Assembly: GCA_020160955.1 (NCBI GenBank)
Contig: JAIUOX010000004.1
Coordinates: 22,825 to 86,824 of the forward strand
Reading direction: 5' to 3'
Length of the DNA: 64,000 nt
From: Pseudomonadota bacterium
Lineage (GTDB): Bacteria > Pseudomonadota > Alphaproteobacteria > Reyranellales > Reyranellaceae
The translations under genes and the position numbers were made by a program. This document shows positions 45,120-54,156 of this stretch, one piece after another (within the stretch, counting starts at the first letter, position 1; each line of letters starts with the position of its first letter). The notes beneath the pieces were generated by a model. That model saw nothing but the letters and a program-made list of their open reading frames with translations, had not been told where the DNA came from and made no database searches.

Positions 45120-46018
45120 GCCTGCTTGCCCCCGGCGAGTTCGTCGCCCTTCTTGTCGTCCTCGGCACTGACCTCGTTGGGGCCCTTGCTGATGTAGTGC
45201 AGGAAGCCGAACACGCCGGCGAAGGCAATCGCCGCCAGCGACAAGGGCTTCACGAGGCCCTTCCAGAAGCCGACCATCGGGCTGATGCGCGGGTCGTCGG
45301 GCAACCCGGCATAGAGCGACGGCTTGTCGGCGTGGTGCAGCACGTACATGACGTGCGTGCCGCCGACGCCCGGCGGATCGTACAGGCCGGCGTTCTTGTA
45401 GCCCCGCGACTTGAGGTCGGCGACGCGGTGCTCGGCGTGGACGAGCATGTCCTCCTTCGAGCCGAAGTAGATCGCCTGGGTCGGGCACGCCTTGGCGCAG
45501 GCCGGGGCCTGGCCGACCGCGACGCGGTCCGAGCACAGCGTGCACTTGTAGGCCTTGCGATCGACCTTCGAGATGCGCGGCACGTTGAACGGGCAGCCCT
45601 TCACGCAGTAGCCGCAGCCGATGCAGTTCTCCGACACGAAGTCGACGATGCCGTTGGTGTACTGCACGATCGCGCCCGGCGCCGGGCAGGCCTTGAGGCA
45701 GCCCGGGTCGTCGCAGTGCATGCAGCCCTGCTTGCGGATCAACCACTCGAAGTCGTCGCCGTGCTCGTACTCGGTGAACTTCATCACCGTCCACGAGGTC
45801 GGCGTCAGGTCGGTCGGGTTGTCGTAGCTGCCTTCGAAATAGCCGACCGGTTCGACCAGGTCGTTCCACTGCAGGCAGGCCGCCTGGCAGGCCTTGCAGC
45901 CGATGCACTTCGAGACATCGATCAGCTTGGCGACCTCGACGGGCGACTTGCGGACCTGCGGCGGGGCCTCGGTCGAGGCCGAGCGGCGGCGGAGGTCGAG
46001 GGACTGAAGCGTTGCCAT
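45116..46018 (-). CDS. fdnH: Formate dehydrogenase beta subunit (four 4Fe-4S)
   Basis: A 300-residue iron-sulfur subunit. Cysteine groups [35 protein letters not shown] and CTLCSDR/CAKACP hold four [4Fe-4S] clusters. A single C-terminal helix ([20 protein letters not shown]) anchors it to the membrane. It shuttles electrons from the selenoprotein subunit to the cytochrome b. It begins 13 bp after the end of fdnG and its stop overlaps the fdnI start. Confidence 0.95.
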   Translation of the reverse strand: MATLQSLDLRRRSASTEAPPQVRKSPVEVAKLIDVSKCIGCKACQAACLQWNDLVEPVGYFEGSYDNPTDLTPTSWTVMKFTEYEHGDDFEWLIRKQGCMHCDDPGCLKACPAPGAIVQYTNGIVDFVSENCIGCGYCVKGCPFNVPRISKVDRKAYKCTLCSDRVAVGQAPACAKACPTQAIYFGSKEDMLVHAEHRVADLKSRGYKNAGLYDPPGVGGTHVMYVLHHADKPSLYAGLPDDPRISPMVGFWKGLVKPLSLAAIAFAGVFGFLHYISKGPNEVSAEDDKKGDELAGGKQA

Positions 46019-46031
46019 GTTCCCCTCCTCC

Positions 46032-49000
46032 TCAGCTCACGGCCGGCGCAGCGGGCGCCGTGGTTTTCTTGACGTCGACGAGGAACGCCTTGAATTCCGG
46101 CGTGCTCGCGCTGATGTCGCCGACCGGCGGCGTCAGGTTGTTGGTGCCATAGCTCTTCCGCGCCTGGCCGACGAAGCCGTAGTGGATCGGCAGGCCGATC
46201 ACGTCGCACGGCTTGCCGTCGACCATCATCGGCCGCAGGCGCTTGGTGACCAGCACCTTGGCCTTGATCGAGCCGCGCTGGCTGGTGACCTCGATCCAGT
46301 CGCCGTTGGCAATGCCGCGCGCCTTGGCCAGCCGTTCGCCCATCTCGACGAACATCTCCGGCTGCAGGACCGCGTTGGTGTGAACGCTCTTGGTCCAGTA
46401 GTGGAAGTGCTCGGTGAGGCGGTACGTCGTCGCCACCACCGGGAACTTGTCCGGCGTGCCGAGCGACTTCGCATCGTCCTTGAACAGGCGGACGATCGGG
46501 TTGGTGCTGACCTTGGGGTGCAGCGGGTTGGCGATGAACGCGTCCATCGGCTCGTAATGCTCGGGGAACGGCCCATCGGCCATGCCCGCGCGCGAGAACA
46601 GGCGGGCGGTGCCTTCCTGGTTCATGATGAACGGCCCGACGTTCTTGTCGGGCGCCACGGTCGGCGCGTAGTCCGGCACGTCCGCGCCGGTCCAGCGCGA
46701 GCCGTTCCACCACACGTACTTCTTGCGCTCGCTCCACGGCTTGCCGTTGGCGTCGGCCGAGGCGCGGTTGTAGAGCACGCGGCGGTTGGCCGGCCAGGCG
46801 AAGCCCCAGTTCGGGTAGACGCCCTTGCCGGTCGGATCGCTGGTGTCGCGCTTCATCGAGATGTTGCCGGCCTCGGTGTAGACGCCGGTGTAGATCCAGC
46901 AGCCGCCCGAGGTCTTGCCGTCGTCGCGCATCAGCCCGAACGTCGGCAGGAGCTGGCCGGCGCGCAGCAGCGTCTTCGAGGGGTCCGCCGGGTCCGGCAG
47001 GTCCTCGAGGGCGTAGCCGTTGATCTCCTTGAGGAGTTCGGCCGGCGCCGGGTTCGCCGGGTTGGTGTAGTTCCAGGCGAGGTTGAGGATCGGGTCCGGG
47101 AAGGCACCGCCGTCCTTGGCGTACTTCGCCTTCAGGCGATTGAACAGGTCGGCGACGATCTGAATGTCGCTGCGCGACTCGCCCGGGCCGTCGGCCGCCT
47201 TCCAGTGCCACTGGATGACGCGGCTCGAGTTGGTGAACGAGCCCTCGTCCTCGGCGAACGCCGTGGCCGGGAGCTGGAACACCTCGGTCTGGATCGACTT
47301 CGAATCGACGTTGTGGAACTCGCCGTGGTTCTCCCAGAACCGCGCGGTCTCGGTGTCGAGCGGGTCGATCGTGACCAGCCACTTGAGCTTCGACATGCCG
47401 GCCAGCACCTTCGGCTTGTCCGGCGCGGCCATCAGGATGTTGAGGCCCTGCGCGACCAGGCCGTTCATCTGCCCGTTCGCCATCATGTCGACGATCTTCA
47501 GCGTGTCGTAGCTGGTGTCGAACTTGGGCAGCCAGTCGTACGCCCAGTCGTTGTCCTTCGTCGCGGCCGCGCCGAAGAAGGCCTTCTGCTGGCTGACGAA
47601 GAACTTCCCGTAGTTCTGCCAGAAGCTGGTCTGACCCGGGCGCAACGGCTTGAAGCCGCGCGGCTTCATGTAGTCGGCGAAGGTCGCCTCGCGGTCGTTC
47701 GGCAGGACCAGGTAGCCCGGCGTCGAGGTGGTCAGCAGCGCGAGGTCGGTGATGCCCTGCACGTTGGCGTGGCCGCGCAGCGCGTTCACGCCGCCGCCCG
47801 GCATGCCCATGTTGCCCAGCAGCAGCTGGATCATGGCCATCGCGCGGATGTTCTGCGAGCCGGTCGTGTGCTGCGTCCAGCCGAGCGCGTACATCGAGGT
47901 CATCGTGCGCTCGCCGTTGGCCGTGGTGGCCATCATCTCGCACACCTGGAGGAACTTGGCCTTCGGGGTGCCGCAGATGCGCTCGACCATCTCGGGCGTG
48001 TAGCGCTCGACATGGGCCTTCAGCAGGTTGATGACGCAGCGCGGGTTCTGCAGCGTCTCGTCGACCTTGGCCATCCCCTGCTCGTCGAGCTCGTAGTCCC
48101 ACGAGGAGCGGTCGACGTAGGTCTTCTTGGCCTCGTCCCAGCCCGAGAACAGCCCGTCCTGGAAGCCGTAGCCGTCCTTGACGATGTAGGCGGCGTTGGT
48201 GAACGCCTTGGTGTACTCGGCGTGGATCTTGTTGTTGCCCAGCAGGTAGCGCATCACGCCCGAGAGGAACGCGATGTCGGTGCCCGGCCGGATCGGGGCG
48301 TAGAAGTCGGCGACGGCGGCCGAGCGCGTGAAGCGCGGATCGACCACGATGAGCTTGGCGCCGTTGTTGGCCTTCGCCTCGGTGACCCACTTGAAGCCAC
48401 AGGGGTGAGCCTCGGCGGCATTGCCGCCCATGATCAGGATGACATCGGCGTTCTTGATGTCATTCCACGAGTTCGTCATCGAGCCACGGCCGAAAGTGGG
48501 GCCAAGACTGGCCACCGTTGGTCCGTGTCAAATTCTTGCTTGGTTCTCCAATGGTAGGAGCCCGGTCGCCCGGATCACCTTGTAGACCAGGTAACCCGCC
48601 TCGTTGGTCTGCGCCGAGGTGCCGAAGAAGCCGGTCGAGGTCCAGCGGTTGACCGTGACGCCATCGCGGTTCTTGGCGATGAAGTTCTTGTCGCGGTCTT
48701 CCTTCATCAGCGTGGCGATGCGGTCCATCGCGAAGTCCCAGGTCACCCGCTCGAACTTGTCGCTGCCCGGCTTGCGATGCATCGGGTACTTGAGCCGCTG
48801 CGGGCTCTTCACGAAGTCGAGCGCCGCCGCGCCGCGCGGGCACAGGGTGCCGCGGTTCACCGGGTTGTCCGGGTCGCCTTCGATGTGGATCACCGAGGAC
48901 TTGGCGTTCTTCGAGCCGTCGCCCATCGAGTAGATCAGGACGCCGCAGCTCACCGAGCAGTACGGGCAGGTGTTGCGCGTCTCGGTGGCGCGCTCGAGCT

Positions 49001-49121
49001 TGTAGGGCCGGACGCCGGCCGCGAGCGCGTCGCCCGCGCCGCCGAAGCCCAGGGCGCCAACCGAGGAAGCGGCGAGGCCAGCGGCGCTCACCTTCATGAA
49101 TTGCCGGCGTGAAACGGCCAT
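46032..49121 (-). CDS. fdnG: Selenocysteine-containing formate dehydrogenase alpha subunit (Sec198, in-frame UGA)
   Basis: A 1029-residue molybdenum bis-MGD enzyme oxidising formate to CO2 in the periplasm. The N-terminus has a Tat signal ([14 protein letters not shown]). The [4Fe-4S] ligands are [11 protein letters not shown] with a later CPRG. At 48528-48530 an in-frame TGA follows ENQARI and precedes [15 protein letters not shown], exactly where FdnG-type enzymes carry Sec (residue 198); the frame continues for 831 more codons. Automatic callers will split it into two genes. ATG at 49121 has GGAG 9 bases upstream. It heads a minus-strand run fdnG-H-I-fdhE-selA-Sel1 repeat-selB-selC. Confidence 0.96.
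48496..48515 (-). promoter_or_regulatory. Bacterial SECIS-like hairpin in fdnG
   Basis: Beginning 12 bases after the UGA on the coding strand, gtggcca pairs with tggccccac across a 4-base loop gtct, leaving one bulge. Position, size and a GU at the loop match bacterial SECIS elements recognised by the SelB C-terminal domain. Confidence 0.8.
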
Positions 49122-49229
49122 GTTGGTAGACTCCATCCCCTTCAACCCGGGCCACTTGCTCCGTGACATTCTCGGGTTTTGTCTCGTGGAATGAAACGCA
49201 GATGGGCTGAAAGTTCAATCCAAAACGAC

Positions 49230-49240
49230 GTGACCGTCAC
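49230..49240. promoter_or_regulatory. Palindrome between fdnG and the ars operon
   Basis: GTGAC-c-GTCAC is a perfect 11-base dyad in the 193 bp separating the divergent fdnG and arsR-arsC genes. It could be an operator for either side. The regulator is not identifiable. Confidence 0.35.
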
Positions 49241-49314
49241 TTTTCGAGGGGGATAGCCGACTTTCTGGGTGCCGGGGTCATGCACCCGTCATTCTTTTCG
49301 ATTATTCTGGAAAG

Positions 49315-50136
49315 ATGGAATCCAGTGATGCCGCCCGCGGCTTCGCCGCTCTCGCCCAGCACGCTCGGCTCGACCTGGTGCGCCTGCTGGCCGGAAAGGG
49401 CCCCAGCGGCATGGCGGCGGGCGACCTGGCCGGGGCGATGGGAATGCCCCCATCGACCCTTTCCTTTCACCTCAACGCGCTGGCCAACGCCGGCCTGGTC
49501 CAGTCGGCCCGGCAGGGCCGGCAGGTCTTCTACAGCGTCCGCTTCGCCGGCCTGCGCGCCCTGTTCGGCTACCTCACGGAGACCTGCTGCGGCGGTCGCC
49601 CGGAGCTCTGCCTCGACCTGCCGGTCGCGCCGGCCTTCAACGTCCTCTTCCTGTGTACGCGCAACTCGGGCCGCTCGCTGATCGCCCAGGCGATCCTCGA
49701 GCAGGTCGGCAAGGGCCGCTTCCATGCCTATTCCGCCGGCTCCCACCCGGCCGCCGCGCCGATGCCGGAAGTGATCGACAGGCTGCGGGCGCTCGGCCAC
49801 GACACCGACCGGCTGCATTGCAAATCATGGGATGTCTTCGCCGGCCCCGACGCGCCGCGCATGGATTTCGTGATCGCCCTTTGCGACACGCTGGAGGGCC
49901 AGCGCTGCCCCGAGGTCGGCGCCAACGTGCTGACCGCGTCGTGGCCCCTGCCCGACCCGGCGAAGGTCGACGGCACGCCGGCCGAGCGCGCGATCTTCAT
50001 CGACGAGCTCTACGGCATGGTGCGTCGCCGGCTCGAGATCTTCGTCAACCTGCCGCACGCCTCGCTCGACCGCCTGGCGCTGAAGCAGCGTCTCGACGCG
50101 CTGGGTCCCGACCTTCGTTCTCCCGGAGACCGCTGA
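49315..50136 (+). CDS. ArsR-ArsC fusion: arsenic repressor joined to arsenate reductase
   Basis: A 273-residue fusion. Residues 1-95 are an ArsR-type winged helix (ARLDLVRLLAG, MPPSTLSFHLNALANAGLVQSAR) with a CC pair near its end (TETCCGGRPELC) that could bind arsenite. Residues ~107-260 are a low-molecular-weight phosphatase-type arsenate reductase: P-loop FLCTRNSGRS with nucleophile C114, a second Cys in ALCDTLEGQRCPEV, and the WPLPDPAKVDG loop. Sensor and detoxifying enzyme are thus one polypeptide. It abuts acr3 directly (TGA then ATG). Confidence 0.9.
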   Translation: MESSDAARGFAALAQHARLDLVRLLAGKGPSGMAAGDLAGAMGMPPSTLSFHLNALANAGLVQSARQGRQVFYSVRFAGLRALFGYLTETCCGGRPELCLDLPVAPAFNVLFLCTRNSGRSLIAQAILEQVGKGRFHAYSAGSHPAAAPMPEVIDRLRALGHDTDRLHCKSWDVFAGPDAPRMDFVIALCDTLEGQRCPEVGANVLTASWPLPDPAKVDGTPAERAIFIDELYGMVRRRLEIFVNLPHASLDRLALKQRLDALGPDLRSPGDR

Positions 50137-51174
50137 ATGTCGCTCTTCGAACGCTACCTGACGCTCTGGGTCACCCTCTGCATCGTCGTCGGCATCGCGC
50201 TCGGCCACCTGCTGCCCGGCCTGTTCCACGCGATCGGCACCGCCGAGGTCGCGCACGTCAACCTTCCGGTCGCGGTGCTGATCTGGGCGATGATCATCCC
50301 GATGCTGGCCAAGGTCGACTTCGGCGCGATCGGCAAGGTGCGCGAGCACTGGCGCGGCATCGGCGTGACGCTGTTCATCAACTGGGCGGTCAAGCCGTTC
50401 TCGATGGCGCTGCTGGGCTGGCTGTTCGTCGGCACGCTGTTCCGCCCGTGGCTGCCGGCCGACCAGGTCGACAGCTACATCGCCGGCCTCATCCTGCTGG
50501 CCGCGGCCCCGTGCACCGCCATGGTCTTCGTGTGGAGCAACCTGTCGGACGGCGAGCCCGATTTCACCCTGACGCAGGTGGCGCTGAACGACACCATCAT
50601 GGTGTTCGCCTTCGCGCCGATCGTCGGCCTGCTGCTCGGCCTGTCGGCGATCCGCGTGCCGTGGGAGACTCTTCTGCTCTCGGTCGGGCTCTACATCGTC
50701 GTACCGGTGGTGCTGGCGCAGGTCGTGCGCGGTCGCGTCCTCGCGAGGGGTGGCGCGGCAGGACTCGCCGCCCTGCTCGGCCGCCTGCAGCCGCTGTCGC
50801 TGGTCGCCCTGCTGACCACGCTGGTGCTGCTGTTCGGCTTCCAGGGCGAGCAGATCATCGCGCAGCCGCTGGTCATCGCCCTGCTGGCCGTGCCGATCCT
50901 GATCCAGGTCTATTTCAACGCCGGGCTGGCCTACCTGTTGAACCGCGCCACCGGCGAAGCCCACTGCGTCGCCGCGCCCTCGGCGCTGATCGGCGCCAGC
51001 AATTTCTTCGAACTGGCGGTGGCGGCGGCGATCAGCCTGTTCGGCTTTTCCTCCGGCGCGGCGCTGGCCACCGTGGTCGGCGTGCTGATCGAGGTGCCGG
51101 TCATGCTGTCCGTCGTGAAGATCGTGAACGCCAGCAAGGGCTGGTACGAGGCGGGTGCCGCCCGGCGTTCCTGA
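50137..51174 (+). CDS. acr3: Arsenite efflux permease Acr3
   Basis: A 345-residue membrane protein with about ten helices. The conserved cysteine segment LLAAAPCTAMVFVWSNL in the middle is the Acr3 hallmark, with NDTIMVFAFAPIVGLLLG and the IGASNFFELAVAAAISLFG helix. It exports arsenite produced by the upstream arsenate reductase. It begins with no gap after the ArsR-ArsC gene and ends 63 bp before a second arsR. Confidence 0.94.
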   Translation: MSLFERYLTLWVTLCIVVGIALGHLLPGLFHAIGTAEVAHVNLPVAVLIWAMIIPMLAKVDFGAIGKVREHWRGIGVTLFINWAVKPFSMALLGWLFVGTLFRPWLPADQVDSYIAGLILLAAAPCTAMVFVWSNLSDGEPDFTLTQVALNDTIMVFAFAPIVGLLLGLSAIRVPWETLLLSVGLYIVVPVVLAQVVRGRVLARGGAAGLAALLGRLQPLSLVALLTTLVLLFGFQGEQIIAQPLVIALLAVPILIQVYFNAGLAYLLNRATGEAHCVAAPSALIGASNFFELAVAAAISLFGFSSGAALATVVGVLIEVPVMLSVVKIVNASKGWYEAGAARRS

Positions 51175-51178
51175 CATT

Positions 51179-51230
51179 ATTTCGAAATTTCCGGAAATAC
51201 CGTTGACTCTTCCGGGCGGCGACCTAGATT
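51179..51230 (+). promoter_or_regulatory. Promoter and dyad operators of the second arsR
   Basis: Two overlapping perfect palindromes, ATTTCGAAAT (51179-51188) and ATTTCCGGAAAT (51187-51198), lie directly before TTGACT (51203-51208), a 16-bp spacer and TAGATT (51225-51230). This is a good sigma-70-type promoter with a probable ArsR operator upstream. The start codon is only 8 bases after the -10 hexamer. Confidence 0.65.
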
Positions 51231-51237
51231 TGCCGTC

Positions 51238-51561
51238 ATGAAGATCGAAGACGCTGCCGCGCGCCTGGAAGCGCTGGGCAATCCGACCCGCCTGAGGGCC
51301 TTCCGACTGCTGGTGCGGGCCGGCGCCGAGGGCATGCCGGTCGGCCGCCTGCAGGAGCGGCTGGAGATCGCGCCCTCCACCCTGTCGCATCACCTGAAGG
51401 TGCTGGTGACGGTCGGCCTCGTGACGCAGACGCGCGAGGGCACCACGCTGGTCTGCCATACCAACTACGACCTGATGCGCGGCCTGATCGACTACATGGC
51501 CGAGCAATGCTGTGCCGAGGGCAGTTGCCCGCCCAAGGCGCGGCCCGCCCGCGCCGCCTGA
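51238..51561 (+). CDS. arsR: ArsR-family transcriptional repressor
   Basis: A 107-residue winged-helix repressor: LEALGNPTRLRAFRLLVRAG, then recognition helix IAPSTLSHHLKVLVTVGLV. Cysteines near the end (EQCCAEGSCPP) form a likely As(III) site in a C-terminal position, unlike the classical CxC in the recognition helix. The start lies so near the promoter that the mRNA may be leaderless. It precedes the flavoprotein gene by 22 bp. Confidence 0.9.
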   Translation: MKIEDAAARLEALGNPTRLRAFRLLVRAGAEGMPVGRLQERLEIAPSTLSHHLKVLVTVGLVTQTREGTTLVCHTNYDLMRGLIDYMAEQCCAEGSCPPKARPARAA

Positions 51562-51583
51562 ATTTCATCGCCGGAGCCCCGCC

Positions 51584-52924
51584 ATGCCCGATTCGCTCGC
51601 CAAGCCCAAGACCGTCGCCATCCTGGGCGCGGGTCCCGTCGGCCTCGCCGCCGCGGCCCGCGTGCTGGAGCGCGGCATGACGCCGGTGGTGCTCGAGGCC
51701 GGCCCGGAGGCCGCCCACGCGGTGCGCCAGTGGCGTCACGTCCGCATGTTCTCGCCCTGGGAGTACAACGTCGACGAGTCGGCCGGCCGGCTGCTCGCGG
51801 CGACGGGCTGGAATGCGCCGGCACCCGACGCCTACCCGACCGGCGGCGACCTCGTCGACCTCTACCTCGAGCCGCTGGCGACCCGCACGCCGATCAAGGA
51901 CCACCTGCGCACCAACAGCCGCGTGACCGCGGTGGCGCGCGGCGGTTTCGACAAGCTGAAGAGCAACGGCCGCGCCTTCGAGCCCTTCACCGTGCGCTAC
52001 CGCGACGACAAGGGTGCGCAGCAGCTGAAGGCCGACGCGGTGATCGACGTCACCGGCACCTGGTTCTCGCCCAATCCCGCCGGCGCCGACGGCCTGCCGG
52101 CGCTCGGCGAGGAGGACGCCCAGGACCGCGTCGCCTACGCCATGCCCGACGTGCTGGGCCGCGACCGCGCCCGCTATGCCGGGCGCACGGTGGCGGTGCT
52201 GGGCGCCGGGCATTCGGCGATCGGCACGCTGATCGACCTCGGCCGCCTCAAGGACGAGGCGCCGGAGACCGAGGTGATCTGGCTGCTGCGCGGCGACCGG
52301 CCCGACAAGGCGTTCGGCGGCGGCGCCAACGACAAGCTCGCCGCGCGCGGCGCGCTGGGCATCGCCTTCTCCGAGCTCGTCGCGGGCGGCAAGGTCCACG
52401 TCGAAGCCGGCTTTGCCGTCTGCCACGTGCGGCTCGAGGGCGACAAGCTGCGTGTCGCCACCGCCAGCGGCTGCGGTGGCCGCCACGTGCTGGTCGACCA
52501 GCTGGTCGTCGCGACCGGCTTCCGGCCGTCCTTCGATTTCCTGCGCGAGGTGCGGCTCTCGCTCGATCCGACGGTCGAGGCGCCGCCGGCGCTGGCGCCC
52601 CTGATCGATCCCAACCTCCACAGCTGCGGCACGGTGCGCCCGCATGGCGCGCGCGAACTCGCCCAGCCCGATCCTGGCTTCTACATCGCCGGCATGAAGA
52701 GCTACGGCCGCGCGCCGACCTTCCTGATGCGCACCGGCTACGAACAGGTGCGCTCGATCGTGGCCGAGATCGCCGGTGACAGGGACGCGGCAGCGCGCGT
52801 CGAGCTGGTGCTGCCCGAGACCGGCGTCTGCGCCGGCCCCGTGACGAGCGCCGCGCCGGCCGCCTCAGGCTGTTGCGGCCCCGCCAAGCCCCAGGCCGAG
52901 GCGAAGAAGGGTTGCTGCGGCTGA
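51584..52924 (+). CDS. Arsenic-operon flavoprotein with Cys-rich tail (ArsO-like)
   Basis: A 446-residue FAD/NAD(P)-binding protein. The FAD Rossmann site is VAILGAGPVGLAAAARVLE, the NADPH one VAVLGAGHSAIGTLIDLG, and the ATGF-type strand VVATGFRPSF. Its C-terminus carries two vicinal cysteine pairs (GCCGPAKP ... KKGCCG) that may hold As(III) or arsenicals. It is placed like flavin monooxygenases of ars operons, and coupled to the MFS gene by TGATG overlap. The precise reaction is unknown. Confidence 0.85.
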   Translation: MPDSLAKPKTVAILGAGPVGLAAAARVLERGMTPVVLEAGPEAAHAVRQWRHVRMFSPWEYNVDESAGRLLAATGWNAPAPDAYPTGGDLVDLYLEPLATRTPIKDHLRTNSRVTAVARGGFDKLKSNGRAFEPFTVRYRDDKGAQQLKADAVIDVTGTWFSPNPAGADGLPALGEEDAQDRVAYAMPDVLGRDRARYAGRTVAVLGAGHSAIGTLIDLGRLKDEAPETEVIWLLRGDRPDKAFGGGANDKLAARGALGIAFSELVAGGKVHVEAGFAVCHVRLEGDKLRVATASGCGGRHVLVDQLVVATGFRPSFDFLREVRLSLDPTVEAPPALAPLIDPNLHSCGTVRPHGARELAQPDPGFYIAGMKSYGRAPTFLMRTGYEQVRSIVAEIAGDRDAAARVELVLPETGVCAGPVTSAAPAASGCCGPAKPQAEAKKGCCG

Positions 52925-54156
52925 TGACGGCGCCGGCCCGGAGCGGGGCCCGCCTCGTCGCGCTGGTCTGCACCGCCCAGGTGTTCGTGCAGATCGGCGC
53001 CTTCTACTGGCCGGCGCTGCTGCCGCAGATGATGCGGCACTGGTCGCTGTCGAACGGCGAGGCCGGCTGGGTCACCGCCGCCTTCTACGGCGCCTACATG
53101 CTGGCCGTCCCGGTGCTGGTGACGCTCACCGACCGCATCGACGCCAAGCGCGTCTACCTGTTCGGCGTCGGCTGCACGGTGGTGGCCCACCTCGCCTTCG
53201 GCCTGCTGGCCGACGGCTTCTGGTCGGCGACCGCGCTGCGCGCGCTGGCCGGGCTGGGCTGGGCCGGCACCTACATGACCGGGCTGAAGCTGCTCGCCGA
53301 CCAGGTCGACGCGAAGATGATGAGCCGCGCCGTCACGGGCCACGCTGCCAGCATCGGCATCTCGGGCGCGGTGTCCTTCGTGCTGGGCGACCAGCTGGCG
53401 CAGGCCTTCGGCTGGCCGCTGGCCTTCGCCAGCGCCGGCCTGACCGCCGCGATCGCCTGGGTGACCGTCGCCCTCGCCGTGCCGGGCCGCCCGCCACCCC
53501 CGCGCACCACCGGGGGACCGGCGCTGTTCGACTTCCGGCCGGTGCTGCGCAACCGCTCGGCGCTCGCCTACTCGCTGGCCTACTGCGTGCACACGCTCGA
53601 GATGAACGCCCTGCGCGGCTGGGGCGTCGCCTTCCTCGCCTGGGTCGCGTCGTCGAACGGGCTCCAGGACGAACTGCTGTCGCCCACTGTCGTGGCCACG
53701 GTGCTGGGACTGCTCGGCACACTGGCCAGCGTGTTCGGCAACGAGGCCTCGATCCGCTTCGGACGGCGGCGGCTGGTGATCGCCGCCATGGTCCTGTCGA
53801 TCGGGCTCGGCCTGGCGATCGGCTTCGTCGGCGCGCTCGGCTACTGGATCGCCGTCGTGCTGGTGGTCGTCTACGGCATGGTGATCTGGCTCGACTCCTC
53901 GTCGCTGACGGCCGGCGCGGCCGGCGCCGCCGACCCGGCGCGCCGCGGCGCGACGCTCGCGGTGCACTCGATGCTGGGCTACGGCGGCGGCTTCGTCGGC
54001 CCGCTGGCGATCGGCTGGACGCTCGACGCCGCGGGCGGCGCGTCGCGGCTCGGCTGGGGCCTCGCCTTCGCGGCCGTCGCGGCCTTCATCGCGCTCGGGC
54101 TGGCCGCCTTCGTCGCGCTGCGTCCGCGCGGTCTCGCCGGCGACCGCGCCGACTAG
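52924..54156 (+). CDS. MFS transporter of the arsenic operon
   Basis: A 410-residue major facilitator with twelve predicted helices; the A-motif-like loop reads LTDRIDAKRVY and a second occurs as SIRFGRRRLVI. The family exports drugs, arsenicals or metabolites. Its ATG overlaps the flavoprotein stop, so it probably exports that enzyme's product or a related arsenical. It converges with the acyl-AMP ligase gene with a 4-bp overlap of stops. Confidence 0.85.
   Translation: MTAPARSGARLVALVCTAQVFVQIGAFYWPALLPQMMRHWSLSNGEAGWVTAAFYGAYMLAVPVLVTLTDRIDAKRVYLFGVGCTVVAHLAFGLLADGFWSATALRALAGLGWAGTYMTGLKLLADQVDAKMMSRAVTGHAASIGISGAVSFVLGDQLAQAFGWPLAFASAGLTAAIAWVTVALAVPGRPPPPRTTGGPALFDFRPVLRNRSALAYSLAYCVHTLEMNALRGWGVAFLAWVASSNGLQDELLSPTVVATVLGLLGTLASVFGNEASIRFGRRRLVIAAMVLSIGLGLAIGFVGALGYWIAVVLVVVYGMVIWLDSSSLTAGAAGAADPARRGATLAVHSMLGYGGGFVGPLAIGWTLDAAGGASRLGWGLAFAAVAAFIALGLAAFVALRPRGLAGDRAD

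Noticed and set aside
48528..48530. Stop codon splitting fdnG into two genes or marking it as a pseudogene
   Set aside because: The frame continues directly after the TGA with conserved FdnG sequence, a SECIS-like hairpin follows, and selA, selB and selC are adjacent.
46017..48557. Plus-strand open frame of about 846 codons
   Set aside because: Antisense shadow of fdnG; no recognisable protein features.
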